A stretch of DNA of 64,000 nt from Siphonodentalium dalli (GCA_032622095.1 CP136067.1:96834707-96898706), one strand, 5' to 3'; shown: positions 46,236 to 58,989, numbered from the stretch's first letter. Notes: a model not told the origin generated them from the sequence alone. Program-made: numbers and translations.

Positions 46236-46339
46236 TGTTTATCATTGTGTCTTTGTGGTTGACCACGGGATATAATTAACTGGGCATAATTAGTACGAAC
46301 CAAGTGGTTTACAGCACGTGGCCGACATTTCTTATCAGG

Positions 46340-46480
46340 GCTCAAACTATGGTGCTGGATATTTGCAGAATGAGGTCCCCAGAGGATAAATTTTTGGCAA
46401 CGATATCCCACACATCGGGTTAGCATCACAAAATTCATCCTCTGGGGACCTCATTCTGCATGACCTCTGCTATGGGGGAC
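46340..46480. repeat. Foldback repeat TTGCAGAATGAGGTCCCCAG
   Basis: GCAGAATGAGGTCCCCAGAG at 46365 is mirrored by CTCTGGGGACCTCATTCTGC at 46439. Two further tandem hairpins of the same family lie at 58408-58599. Confidence 0.75.
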
Positions 46481-46664
46481 CTAGACTCAGAGTTACGTTC
46501 GCAGCCGGTGAAGATGGTGATGTGCCCCCATTTGGCACCTCGATTATGCAGTGTGTCAGCTGCCAATTTGGGGATATAGAGAATCTAAACTAAATTTTCC
46601 AAAGAAGTGTAATGCTAGCCCACTGTGCAGGATAGCGTAACTAAATTCACGGGTGAGGCCGACC

Positions 46665-47010
46665 TTTATAGGTAATACACATCGGTGAATTCCACCGATT
46701 GTGGTGTCTTGCGCCCCCTGTCACCATGCGCGTCCCTGTATATCGGGCCGGTCGATTTTTATAGGTGATACACATCGGTGAATTCCACCGATTGTGGTGT
46801 CATGTACCCCCTGTTACCATGTACCCCCTGTTACCATGTACGTCCCTGCATATCGTCCCGGCTGACCGACTTGGGTGGTGTCATGTACCCCATGTTATCA
46901 TGCACGACCATGCCTATCAGACCGGCCGACCGAATTGAGTGGTGTCATGCACCCATGTTACCACGCACGCCCCTGCATATCGGACCGGCCGACCGAATTG
47001 TGAGGTGGCA
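46665..47010 (+). repeat. Degenerate tandem repeat with GGTGTCATGTACCCC and CGGCCGACCGA
   Basis: About five units of 60-90 bp carry ACATCGGTGAATTCCACCGA, TTGTGGTGTCATG, ACCCCCTGTTACCATG, CGTCCCTG(C/T)ATATCG and GACCGGCCGACCGAATTG. GGTGAATTCACC-like dyads recur. Confidence 0.65.
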
Positions 47011-47039
47011 TGTGCTCTGGAGTTCGTGGTTGATGTCTA

Positions 47040-47770
47040 TATGTTACACTGGTGTAAATATGTTTCGAAGTGACATCTAGCGGATGCGGGAGAGATATAT
47101 AGGAGATAATAAAATAGACACTGGGCCCTGATTGGTAAATAGCCTTGTGTTTTTTTTTTGCATACAAAAATCATCACACCTCTTCCCTATGATTTCCCAT
47201 AGGTAAAATAACCAATGGCACACGAATTAACCCAAAACACAAGATTTAATGGCGAATTCCCTGCTAGACCGACATGATTTTTTGGTATAGAAAGTTTAGG
47301 ATTTATATTGTAAACAGTTTTCGCTAAAACATTTGCACTGAGGCCTATAGGTTACACTGGTGTAAATGTTTTCCATAGGCCTCAGTGCTAACGTTTTAGC
47401 GAATACTGTTGGCAATATAAACTTTGGGTCCAAAATTTTCTTTAAATTTGAAAAGTTGACATTTGGGGAAACTTTTTGCGCAAAATAATCATGTCTGTCT
47501 AGCAGGGAATTCTCCTTTAAATCTTGTGTTTTCGTAACTAGTGTCAGAACCGCTTAAAAAAATACTGTCATATTTTAGACCACACCAAAAAATTCAAACT
47601 TCACTACAGAGGGTTAATTCCTGTGCCAATGGCTATTTTACCTTTGGGAAATCATAGGGAAGAGGTGTGATGATTTTTTTATGCAAAAAGCACACAAGGC
47701 TATTGACCAATCAGGGCCCAGTGTCTATTTTATTCTCTCCTATATATTTACACCAGTGTAACCTATATGA
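47040..47770. mobile_element. Large foldback element (about 730 bp) ending in ACACTGGTGTAA
   Basis: The left arm (47045-47260) and right arm (47590-47765) are inverted copies: ATATAGGAGATAATAAAATA, GACACTGGGCCCTGATTGG, ATCATCACACCTCTTCCCTA, ATGATTTCCCATAGGTAAAA. An inner pair closes the middle (GCACTGAGGCCTATAGG and CCATAGGCCTCAGTGC, 47335-47392), with ACTGGTGTAAAT at the centre. A transcript would fold over most of its length. Confidence 0.8.
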
Positions 47771-48549
47771 AAAACACCAATGGAGCCTATGCCACATTCC
47801 AAACATCACGCGAACAAACAACAAGAGTTCGTTGACTCGGAATCACAAACCAAAACATGGTCGGCTTCAGTGTGCGAAGTTGCGAACGCATCGTGTTTGT
47901 TATTCGTATATCAGTCATATTATTGTGATCTTCGAGATAATTGTATTACTGTTATGGTTCACTGTATAAACAATTTCCCTGTATATAGTGCTAAATTTAT
48001 TTCAGAAGCTTATGACATAAGACAATCAAAACTTCAAAATCCACACATGTGCACAAATAATTTATTGTTTATCGTATTCAAAGTGACTTATAGGCCCTAT
48101 AGGCCGGATGTTATATTTATATACATAATGTCACTATAATAAATAAATTCATTCATTTATTCATACTCATAAAAGCGCACAGGTGGGGTGGTGGTGTATC
48201 ACCAGAACTTGGGCAACATTTTCAACAGTTGCAAATGTCATGCCTGCCACATTAGTTGGGACTTTCATACAGAAATATGTTGGAATAGTTATGATAGTTA
48301 TGTGGTGATAGATAGGTAATGTGAAATGTGTTGTTTTGATACCAATCGTGGAATATTTCCAAATACTCTAGGCCAAAGGTTTTTCATTAATTAGAAAATG
48401 TCTAACTCTATAGGGTGGTGTTCGGTTGAAAATGGGAGGAATTGGAAAGCCTACCAGTTGTAAAATGCCAACATAAGGGGTGTACATATAATTTCGAACT
48501 TGAAGATTTGAGTCGGTGGGGAGGCTGGGTGGATGTAGTATAGGAAATT

Positions 48550-49530
48550 AGGACGTGGCTAGAGGGTCTCCGTTGGGGGGGGGGGGTGTCCACCTTGGGA
48601 AATCCAACTGCACCCCCCCCCCTTGAATCAGATTCGGACCAAACACAAGTTTTGCATAATTCCATTTGCACCCCCCCCACTTGCACCTCAGTGCTCTCAG
48701 GCCTAATATCCTATATATTCATAAACCATGTTCTAAATTCCTGGTATGAGAACATTAAGATATTTTAACCTGAAAAATTGCATACATGCTAACATCTAGT
48801 GGTCTAACTCCAGACAAATGCACACGGCTACGGGTAAGAGACCAGGACACACCGGGCTGACCATGGTTGTTCCGCCCGGTGTGAGAAAATGTTGAAAACT
48901 ATACAAGAAAATCTCAAATCCTATAGCATCTAGACTGACCTCAACTGAACTAATTAGCAGTTTTTATTGGCCACGGGGACAATGACACACCGGGCCGACA
49001 ATGGTTCGGCCCGGTGTGCGAAAAATTTGAAATCTGAACAAGAAAATCGCAAAATCCTACCATCTAGACTAGCATCAAGCCTTCCTAGAGTTGGAAATTT
49101 CAAACCTGACATCCCCACTTAGGTTGGAAAATTTCCAACTGATGACAATTCCAATGACAATGCTGAACAAATGTATGACAATATTGTTTTCTTAAATTAA
49201 CTAGCAGTTTTTGACTGGCCACAGGGGGAGGGACCAGGACACAAGCTTTCCAAGTGTTGGAAATTTCCAACCTGTCACCCCCCCTAAGGTTGGAAAATTT
49301 CCAACTGATGACAATTTCATTCCAAACTTTTGACCAAAAATAGGAAAATATGCAAATATTGGTCCAAAAACAATTAATTCCCCCCAATGAATTGTTTGAA
49401 AATCAAACAACAAGAACATTTTCAACCTATTGTTGGTGTGAAATTTCCAACTAATGTTTTGGCAGGTATGAAATTTCCAACTGTTGACCAAATTTGGGGG
49501 GGGGGTGTCTCTGTCGCCACGTCTCTGATA
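48550..49530 (+). repeat. 1-kb dispersed repeat, copy 2
   Basis: Block-by-block match to 44740-45775, from GGACGTGGCTAGAGGG to CTGTCGCCACGTCTCTG, with poly-G and poly-C differences and indels. A fragment of the same start recurs at about 58628 (GGGACGTGGCTATAGGGTA). Confidence 0.75.
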
Positions 49531-49654
49531 GGAATTCCAAATTGGACATCCCGGTGGATCCCATATAGCCCCGTCCCTGTCAGTCAGCTCCGTGCAACAC
49601 TCCGTGTTTTTAATTCGTACCTGTGAATCAGTCATATTATTGTTCTCTTTGACA

Positions 49655-49912
49655 AAATTATATTAATCATATCACTATTCTTTATGCATGACATAATTCG
49701 GTTGATATAAGATAAAATAAAACGTGAGAAATATGTACCGAATTAGGTGGTGAGAGCGGATTATTAATGTCCCCGCGGTTGACATTATATTAATTATATT
49801 AATCATATCACTATTCTTTATGCATGACATAATTCGGTTGATATAAGATAAAATAAAACGTGAGAAATATGTACAGAATTAGGTGGTGAGAGCGGATTAT
49901 TTATGTCCCCCA
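49655..49912 (+). repeat. Tandem duplication, about 132-bp period
   Basis: TTATATTAATCATATCACTA, CTTTATGCATGACATAATTC, GGTTGATATAAGATAAAATA, ACGTGAGAAATATGTAC and GAATTAGGTGGTGAGAGCGG occur twice, ending in TGTCCCC. Only a few bases differ, so it is recent. Confidence 0.85.
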
Positions 49913-50708
49913 TTGTCATATCAATGCGCACCCTCTTGTCATATCAATGAGCACTCTGACAGAAATAGGTTGAAATCGGAAACGAGGAAACATGGAACAA
50001 TGTGTTTCTATATATGGTCGCATCACGATGGCGGATAAGTCATTAATCACGCCACTATTTTTGTTATTGTGAATTTCACAGAGTCCATCCTGTATGCCTA
50101 TATATACACACACCCAGTTCAGCTCATACACGATGATACTGTAAATTCACAGCGAGAAACTTATTAGTTCTCACGCTCGATTTTCCAATTAAGGGTCAGG
50201 AGACCTTAACTGGAAATCGTTCTGTACATCAAAAATTTACAGTTAACAGCACAAAAGTTGGTCAAACTGTACAACATGCGGAAATGTGTATCTATGTTCA
50301 CACCATTTGAATTAATTGATTAAAGCATTCTTCAAAGAAAAACAAATATTGTAGGCGGTTAATCGATAACGAAAAAGAAGACATTTTACTTTGGAAATGA
50401 GAATATAAAATATATAATGTCCTTATTCACTGTAAACATGTGTTCGGATTAAATTTTCAAATAATTATCAAATTTGTTATTATTACCCGTTCAGCAAATA
50501 AAATTTGTGACATTGGTAAGTGAATCCTAAAGAAATATTAAAAAAAATAATACATATTTTGCAGCAAATAGTTTGAAGTTATTCTATTCTCATGGTGAAC
50601 GGGTGAGTTCCAGTGAGGCTCCTCGATACTTAATGGTGACAATATCCAATCTTTAATTCAGCAGCAGCAGACACACATGTCTATGGAAGCGAATTAGTGC
50701 CACCTAAC

Positions 50709-51305
50709 AAAAAATACTATCTCCTAATTAGGAGATATTATCTCCTAATTAGGACTTAGTATCTCCTATTTAGGAGATATTATCTTCTAATTAGGACTTA
50801 GTATCTATCTCCTAATTAGGACTTAGTATCTCCTAATTAGGAGATATGATCTCATAATTAGGTCTTAGTATCTCCTAATTAGGTCTTAGTACCTCCTAAT
50901 TAGGATATATTATCTCCTAATAAGGACTTAGTATATCCTAATTAGGAGATAGTATCTCATAATTAGGACTTAGTATCTCCTAATTAGGAGATATTATCTC
51001 CTAATTAGGTCTTAGTATCTCCTAATTAGGAGATGGTATCTCCTAATTAGGACTTAGTATCTCCTAATTAGGACTTCGTATCTCCTAATTAGGAGATAGT
51101 ATCTCATAATTAGGACTTAGTATCTCTTAATTAGGAGATATTATCTCCTAATTAGGTCTTAGTATCTACTAATTAGGAAATATTATCTCCTAATTAGGAC
51201 TTAGTATCTCCTAATTAGGAGATAGTATCTCCTAATTAGGAGATATTATCTCCTAATTAGGACTTAGTATCTCCTAATTAGGTATCTGCTAATTAGGAGA
51301 TAATA
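50709..51305. repeat. Palindromic minisatellite TATCTCCTAATTAGGA
   Basis: About 600 bp of 19-21-bp units alternating ATCTCCTAATTAGGAGATA and TATCTCCTAATTAGGACTTA. Nearly every unit holds the palindrome TCCTAATTAGGA with a TAATTA core. Many neighbouring units can pair with each other. Confidence 0.95.
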
Positions 51306-51442
51306 TAGATATAAAGAACTCAACACCAGTTAGCGGTCATTTTCATTCCCATTCATCGCTCAGAGTCGCCGCTCAGAGAAAGGACGTGCCACCTTTGAGT
51401 GGCGGTTGATTTTTCTGTCGGGCTTGGCTGGACATGGATAGC

Positions 51443-51792
51443 TTAAAGGGGGACTGTACACTAAATCCGACCATTTGTGTGACCATCTCCTTTTATACTC
51501 AACAGAGTTTATGCAACAAATGAATGAATTTGAGACATGTATTAGTGCAAAATACACTCGTGTGCTCTATGAACGAATAAAACAACATGGTAATTCTAAT
51601 AAAAAATTATTTATGCCGTTTATTAATTTTCATTATAATTACCATGTTGCTTGCAACATTCGTAGATCACACGAGTGTATTTTGCACTAATCCATGGCTC
51701 AAATTCATTCATATATATTCATATATTCTGTTGAGTATAAAAGGAGATGGTCCCATAAATAGCCGCGGATTTAGTGTACAGTATCCCTTTAA
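51443..51792. mobile_element. TTAA-ended foldback MITE (TTAAAGGG...CCCTTTAA)
   Basis: 350 bp. TTAAAGGGGGACTGTACACT at 51443 is complemented by AGTGTACAGTATCCCTTTAA ending 51792. Further pairs are ACCATCTCCTTTTATACTCA with TGAGTATAAAAGGAGATGGT, and AGTGCAAAATACACTCGTGT with its complement. Arms are about 155 bp. Confidence 0.85.
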
Positions 51793-52039
51793 TCCCCAGC
51801 CAAGTCTCGCACGAGGTGAACTCTTTCCAGTCGGTACATTGTGTTCATAGACCAACCAGGACCATGCGTACAAATGCAGGCTGGCTTGATGTGGCTTTGC
51901 AGTAACAGGTCGCACCAGTAGCAACAGTTACTGGAAGTGGTCTGATAGGGTATGATATACCCCTGGTGTGGTAGGACCGACGGGAAACCACCGTCAGGGG
52001 CCATCAAGACCACTCGATGGAAGAAGAAAAAGAACAAGT

Positions 52040-52790
52040 GACCTTCAAGTCACCACATGGACGCCGACAGGAGGTCCAAGATGAGACAGGGGAGAACTGA
52101 GAGTCCTTGTCATCGACTTCATGGTGGAGATGAACACCTTACCATCTCGGGCACCGGAATATCATCAAGATCCGGAGTCCCCCCATCTCCACCAGTAGCA
52201 GCAACAACAATAACAACACCACCAGCAGATCCGCCGTCTCGGACGAGCAGTTATGGGAGGCAGTAATATCTGCTCAGAGGACAATGGCGGAAGCAAAGGA
52301 ACTCTCCAATGACATCACCGAAGAAACAGAAAGAAATTAAAAAGAAACATAAAAAAATAAAGAAAGATTAGCGGTCATGGTTCTCCAGAAAGGAGGCACA
52401 TCAAACACAGAAACAGTATACATAATTAGGGAAACAATTTAGAGAAAACAATTTAGAGAAAAGAAGATGTTAAAAAGAAAGTTTAGATAATTTTCCCATC
52501 ATTTTCATTGTTATATCACCATTTATAACACACAACATCATTCCTAAGTGGGTCGTGGGGGAGGACATACTGCCCTTCCAAATCCTCCCGGGCCCCCATC
52601 CCAAATTCCCAATACACGGTTCGCGGTCATTTAGACCGACTCACATACTTATTGTATTCATTCGTTTGCTATGGATGAAGCAGGAATAATGTTGTGTATA
52701 ATGTGATGTGTGGATTCGAAATCCCAGAGCATGAAATAGCCTTGAATACACTCGACATCCGTCTGTACCAGAACAAACACAAACGCTCCT
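52040..52790. other. No gene recognised; simple ACAACA/CCACCA tract
   Basis: Purine-rich sequence with a GCAGCAACAACAATAACAAC tract near 52197. One short frame (52057-52266) is compositionally biased and has no domain. Confidence 0.4.
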
Positions 52791-53212
52791 AAATTTGACT
52801 TCGGGGGTAAAAACATATTTGATTCGAGTCGAGGAACCCACCATCAAAGCTCAGAATGATCAGATATCGATTATTGAAGTTTGTTCTTTTTCAAGATGTG
52901 TAATAATATGTGGCACAGAAACACGTGGTCAAACGGAGGGTCTCGGACAAAATTGCGGATGAAGATGGATAACTCTAAAATCAAGTGGTAATACGGTCAA
53001 ATTTCGTGATACTTTAGCGATAATACGGCCATATTTTGTTCAACAATATGTTGATAAATAACAAGTTTTGGGAAATTTGATACCACAGTGACAGTGGTTA
53101 ACATTATTTTGTTGCAATAAATGGATTCTGATAACTAAAGCGTATTTTGAAGAAATGTTGTTGTTGTATCTTGATGGTATGGCGACCGTCTGATCGGATG
53201 GAGTACCTTTAA
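52790..53212. mobile_element. AAGGTACTC-family MITE copy
   Basis: CTCCTAAATTTGACTTCGGG, then GGTAAAAACATATTTGATTC, GAGGAACCCACC and CAGATATCGATTATTGAAG on the left. On the right are GACCGTCTGATCGGATGGAG and TACCTTTAA. Its left terminus is eroded. Confidence 0.6.
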
Positions 53213-53665
53213 CAAGCCAATTAGATGGAAATTAAAACAACCAGGAAGTTGTGCTGACATCGTCTGGAATATCCGGTCATCAGGGTTGGCACGCATGCGT
53301 AATAACTTATCACGTCGCGTAATATCTACGAACATGTATAAGCCGTAGCATCGCACCAAGCTCAACGCAGAATTCAGTCCCCTACACAGCAGGACTTACC
53401 GCTGCCCGCACCTACACGTAATTTGAAGATATGTCGCATTTATTTATTTGAGACTTTTGTAGGTTACAATTCATTCTGCATTATTCTGAGAAACTGAACT
53501 GTCCATATTCATTTCAAAATGGTTTAGATCAAGCCAGAATGAATTGTAACTGGCAAAACACTTCAATACAAAATGTTAGATTTAATTAAGAAAATACACG
53601 TGCCGGCAGCGTTCAGACATCGCGCAGAGAGGGGACTGAACTCTGGTTTGCAGCTTGGTATCGCA
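53213..53665. repeat. AGGAAGT..GTCATCGTCTGGAA repeat and adjoining foldback
   Basis: 53213-53350 (GACATCGTCTGGAATATCCG, GTCATCAGGGTTGGCACGCA, TGCGTAATAACTTATC) has relatives at 57060-57200 and 58155-58300. 53355-53665 folds back: ACCAAGCTCAACGCAGAATT, CAGTCCCCT is mirrored near 53627-53670, and GTTACAATTCATTCTG near 53463 is mirrored at 53537. Confidence 0.55.
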
Positions 53666-55237
53666 CTGGCTGAAAGCACAAGAAAATCCTAATCAGTAAC
53701 GCCCTCAAGATCATATTAGTAGGCATATATAAAACATATTGCAGTAGTGATTGTGACAAATCTGTATATAGGTAACGGCTATGTAGTTGCTTATATGTTA
53801 TATTGGTTTGTATGTGTGTATAATGTGTACTTGGTGAGAAAGGATGTGAGAACATTTTAAAAATCGAACATGCCAAACTAAAGTTTAATTTCAAATATTT
53901 AAACACCACACGTCACGTATGATATGTGTTCACAAAAGGCGTATACGTTCCAATTGGTTGAAACGTTCACGCCAAACATACAACGGCCAATGCATCGATA
54001 CACCAATAACCACACACCCATTGCCAAAAAAAGTGACGAACGCCTTGACGATTGACACGTTATTATGTTGACGCGCTGTCAGCTTGCGAAAATACACTAA
54101 ACTATCGGTTTCTCTGTTCTCTTATACGACATTGGAATGTTTTCGGATGGCATGTATCTTTTCTATGTTAGTTCTAATTTCTATTGAAAAATAGAGGTAT
54201 TATTAAATAATGTAGTGTTGATTAAACTACGGTTCCATGGGGGTTAAATATAATATATTCCCATGAGGGTCAATTAAAATGTGGTCCAATGAGGACTAAT
54301 TAAAGTATACCCAACTCCTCAGGAAGGGGCGGGGGGGGGGGGGGGTAATTTCTTAACATTCTTCAATTCATATAGCATTCTGATATGCTCCGTACACAGG
54401 AATAAAAATGATGTCTAGAATAAGGCAACGTTGTATGAAAAACAACCAATGTTAAGGGTTAGTGCTCTTAACTTTTCTTAATAACATCTCTATTCACAGT
54501 TAAGATATATTCCGTATACAAATAAATGAAAAACAAAATTTAGAAACCAAGACTAACGTTCACTAAACGTCAATATTTACAAACAGCACGAAGGAGTAAC
54601 ATGGGAATTGGTTAATAATTACCATCCCAATTCATTTAGAATATAAAATGCCGATATTTGTCGCATATAATTAAACGAAAATATTCACTAAACGATGTTA
54701 AATATCATGTTAAACACCGATATAGACAAACAGCTGCGAATTAATTTCATATACCAATCTCAATTCCCCATGCAATATAATAGAGGATAGCATTCCGATT
54801 TATGTAACGTGGAAATTTGAAAGATGTTCATATAACAATGCAACAAAGAAGGTTAAAGAACAATGGAAACACACAACACGTAGTGCGCCAAGGGTTAACG
54901 CGCGAATTCCCGTTCCAATTACTTTTTTTTAGCATTCGGCTAACAAGCCATAGTTCAATAAAGCATGTCGATACGCCCGCCGAAATAACCGCAAAGCGAT
55001 ACGTGAATATACATCCCTGCAGAATCGCTGATGATCCCTCTGAAACAGAAACGAGTACGAAGTACGAATTTACCCAAGTACCTTTCTAATCACATGGTTC
55101 GAGTTCGAAAATATCCAAGGACCTTTTTAGTCATATTTCGCCCATTGGCCCATAGCTCCATTGACATTAAAACACCGTCACAGCAAACACCATATAGGGC
55201 GTAATAAGCGAAACGCATCACAAAATGATAAATTTCA
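53666..55237. other. No gene recognised
   Basis: AT-rich sequence with a G15-type run at about 54330. The frame at 54817-55089 (90 codons) has no recognisable domain. Confidence 0.4.
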
Positions 55238-55326
55238 TATGATTCATGGCTAGGTTACAGGCAGATCATACCATACATACCATACATATGATTCATGGCT
55301 AGGTTACAGGCAGATCATACCATACA
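55238..55326 (+). repeat. Short tandem duplication ATGATTCATGGCTAGGTTAC
   Basis: Two 39-bp copies of ATATGATTCATGGCTAGGTT, ACAGGCAGATCATACCATAC, separated by CATACCATAC. Confidence 0.8.
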
Positions 55327-56699
55327 TTCTACTCTAGCTACGCCCGTAGAGATCATATTCCACCAGTACATAACCTGGGAACTTTTTGATGTTCTGACGG
55401 GGAACATTATAACATTGAACAAACAACACAGGGGCCATACTTTGTTAAATCTTATTCCTCAATACTTCACACTGGGGGGGGGGGGGGGGTCCACAGGTCG
55501 CGATTGCATAATTTTTTGTGTATTGATGAGCCGATATCGTTGAATTAATTACCCTTGAAAAAAGTCTACGACTGTAAGTGACGCAAAGCAAATGCCAAAA
55601 TCGCACACAAAGTCACTTAAGATGGAGATGCACGCTTTGCATAAATACAGCCAAATATGGCAAGGGATTTTCAACAAAGAATTACTCTGGATCTATCTGG
55701 TGAAAAATCTTTAATTTCACATATCATCATCTTCATTGTTTGCAGAAGCTGAGCAATTATTAAGATGTGACAAAACAGCTTATTGTCTTGGCTCCACGAG
55801 AGGAGGCTTCATTTGCATCATTATGTGGAGTTAGATTTTTAATTGCATAATATAGTGTCATACCCCCACATATTATAATGAAGAATAAAGCAGTCACAAA
55901 TATTCCAGCCCAATGAAAACAAATGTTGATATGCTGTGTGGTCCACTTAAGCAGTGCACAATCAACTGGAAATTAGGCGACAGTGTTAAGAGATATGGTG
56001 GTCAGCTTTAATTTGGTTATGAAGCCATGACCCAGAACTCATCTGAGCCCAATTTTTCATTGAACAACATGAATGACATGAAAATTCTCAAATATTGAAA
56101 ATTATTTGTGAGTAGTTGTTTTTCTACGTGAAAATAATCATAAAATTTCATGAATCAAGAAAAATGAAGTCTCCTCTCGTTGTCTTCAAATATGATATCA
56201 TGGATATATGGACACCATAGAGGTGAAACAAATCTAATTTACAGAAGTTGTTGGTACCTGAAAACAGTGAAATTAAAAAAAAAATCCATGCCACAAAAGT
56301 GAAGTAAATGACTTTATAATAACCAATTGTTCGATGGTTCTTAAATATTGTATCAAAATAATCGCTTGTACCAAATAAATTCCTGATAGATTTTGAGAAA
56401 ATCCATTTAGAAATACCAGGAAATTTTGGCCAAACGTGCATCTGACCCTTAAATCATGCAATTTCGAGTTGGAACATTCACCTACAGTGAAATGCATTAT
56501 TACGGAACATGTATTAACTAAGAAATATATTACCTGCTCTATTTGTTCAGTGTTGTAAATTTCCCTGTCACTACAGCAAACAGTTCCCAGGTTCTGAACT
56601 GGTTGAGTATAATGTCTACGGGCTGTAGCCATGTAGTAGAGATTCGTGGCATGATCCAGGTTACGGGAAGAAGGGCGATCTCTTCATATAACTTCAAAT
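55327..56699. other. No gene recognised
   Basis: AT-rich sequence with a poly-G run at 55473. Minus-strand frames at 56148-56632 overlap one another and lack recognised domains or splice support. Confidence 0.4.
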
Positions 56700-56990
56700 T
56701 TAATATTATTCCTTAGAGCTTAACCGTTTCATGACGGGAGCTGCGCTGGTGCAACGTTAAAGACCATGTGCCAGTGCATTCTCTTGCATATATCAAAGTC
56801 TCCCATAATAGGGGACTCGCATATATAAGAGAATGTACTGGCTACAAGATCAGGGTAAATGTTGTTAGGCCAATGCATTCTCTTATTATATGCGATGCAC
56901 CCCATGAGAGACTCCATATATAAGAGAATGCATTGGCACAGGCTTTTCGCAAAAAATCAGGAATCTCCAGTCACCAAAGGGTTATATTAA
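56700..56990. repeat. Foldback repeat with CATATATAAGAGAATG
   Basis: GTGCCAGTGCATTCTCTT and GACTCGCATATATAAGAGAA alternate in both orientations (56770, 56817, 56870 and 56910), as in 39859-40294. It ends near CACCAAAGGGTTA. Confidence 0.6.
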
Positions 56991-57589
56991 TGAGTGTTAT
57001 ACCGCGTATTCCGATTGTACCAAAACGAACAGAATTAAGGTACTGGGTGACCTTAGCATTGACCGGCCAATCAGATGGAAAACTATACAAACAGGAAGTG
57101 GTCATCGTCTGGAATACCCGGTCATCAGGTGTGGCACGCATGCGTAATAATTTATCGCATCGTAGTATCTGTGGACAGGTATCACCAATTACATCGCACT
57201 GCTTTACACCAGGCGCACGCGGAAAATGGTGACATAAATATATCGATCCTATATTGGTTTTTTTTTTTTTTCTCAGATTTGGTTTTGTTCAGATATAATA
57301 GGTGGTTAAATGTACTCAACCCGATTCGGTGATTTCCATGTCATCAGATTCCAACAACAACAGCAGCAACAACAAAATGTTTTGAAATGCGGCTTCAGTT
57401 ATCAGAATCGATTAATTGCCCAAAAATAATGATAACCAGTCAACTATAGTATGAAATTGGCCAAATCCTGTTATTTATCAACATTTTGTTCAACGAAATT
57501 TTGCCGGTTTGTCAAAAATCTGACACAAAAAACCACTTGATTTTAGAGTTACCCATCTTCATCCGCAATTTGGTCCGAGACCGTCTTCT

Positions 57590-57755
57590 CGTCGACTTTT
57601 ACTTGGCAACTATATATTATTGGTGGTGAAAAATAATAGACTTCAAAAATCGATATCTGACCACTCTGAGCTTTGACTCGAATAAAATATTTTTTACCCC
57701 TGAAGCCAAGGAAATAGTAATTTGCGAGCGTTAATTTGGATTATGCATCTTTAAT
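57590..57755 (-). repeat. AAGGTACTC-family MITE fragment
   Basis: CAAAAATCGATATCTGACCA, CTCTGAGCTTTGACTCGAAT, TTTTTACCCCTGAAGCCAAG and GAAATAGTAATTTGCGAGCG are the complement of the 19203 MITE's left arm. 57536-57590 (TTGATTTTAGAGTTACCCAT) matches its interior. Confidence 0.6.
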
Positions 57756-58394
57756 TAGAGGGCCATTATTGGAGATGCCGAGATTTCAATTTCCAACAGC
57801 ACTCTCGTTGATTTCAAACCCATGGGAAACTCCATTGGCATTAGACCCCGATATAACACATCAACAGCTACACAAATCTAACACTTTATTATATGGTTGG
57901 AATGTTTTAAATTTTATACACAATCTAACACTCAATATGGTTGGAAATTTTTCCAACTTATACCATAATTTAACACCTCATTATGGTTGGAAACACAAAT
58001 CTGTGTTAGAACCATAAGTATATCATGTTAACAAAAATTCGGGCAAAAAGTTTCAGTCCCACCCCCTAAAAGTTGGGCGCCTGTACGGCTATGGTAGAAG
58101 TGACACCCTAATTTTCAGGCGACTGTTCATATCGAACTAATAAACTGAACCAGATGACTCGCCTGATAAATCAGACGGGAGGGAATCTATCTAAGCAGGA
58201 AGTGGTCATCGTCTGGAACACGCCGTCATTGGGTGTGGCACGCATTCGTAGTATCATATCGCCTGGTAGTATCTAGAACCAGATATCGCCCGTAGCATAG
58301 CACTGGTTGACATCAGGTTTAATCGACCAACGGTGAAATAAAAACATCGATTCCACGAGGATTGGTGCGGTTCAGGACAAGCCTTGAAATAGCG

Positions 58395-58610
58395 TGTCTG
58401 TGATTTGCAGAATGAGGTCCCCAGAGGGTGAATTTAGTTATGCTATGCTACCCCGCATAGCGGGCTAGCATCACAAAATTCACCCTCTGGGGACCTCATT
58501 CTGCTTACAACTCAGCAGAATGAGGTTCACAGAGGGTGAATTTGGTGATGCTAGCCCGCTATCATCACTAAATTCACCCTCTGGGGATCTCATTCTGCAA
58601 ATGACAGGCA
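58395..58610. repeat. Double foldback TGCAGAATGAGGT...CCTCATTCTGC
   Basis: Two consecutive hairpins, each with GGTGAATTT…AAATTCACC arms and GATGCTAGCCCGC near the turn. The pair itself is flanked by the inverted TTGAAATAGCGTGTCTG and CAGGCACACTATTTCAA. Family of 46340-46480. Confidence 0.75.
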
Positions 58611-58989
58611 CACTATTTCAAGGCTTGGTTCAGGGACGTGGCTATAGGGTATTGGGGATGTAAACTCTTATTACAGACTGCACCCTCCTATTTATAAATT
58701 CCAAACTCTATGAGAAATGTAATTGGCACCACATTGAGTTGGCAAGATGATCTTTTGTGAGGGATGTTGCTTAGCTGTTACACTTGCTCTGTATCCATTT
58801 ACAACTGAATTTGATATCAGAATTTGAAATTCCAACCACATCCTCCTTAATTCCTAATTATATTGGAAGTTTCCAATTGCTACCCCAATATGATATATTA
58901 TACGGTACAGAATTATTCCAGTTGATGGACAGTTCAATCTAAAAGGTTTACTGGAAGTAGGGCAATATTCGACTGAAACCGACACATTT

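Noticed and set aside
50709-51305. Regular short palindromes resembling a CRISPR array
   Set aside because: Units are contiguous without unique spacers; it is a minisatellite.
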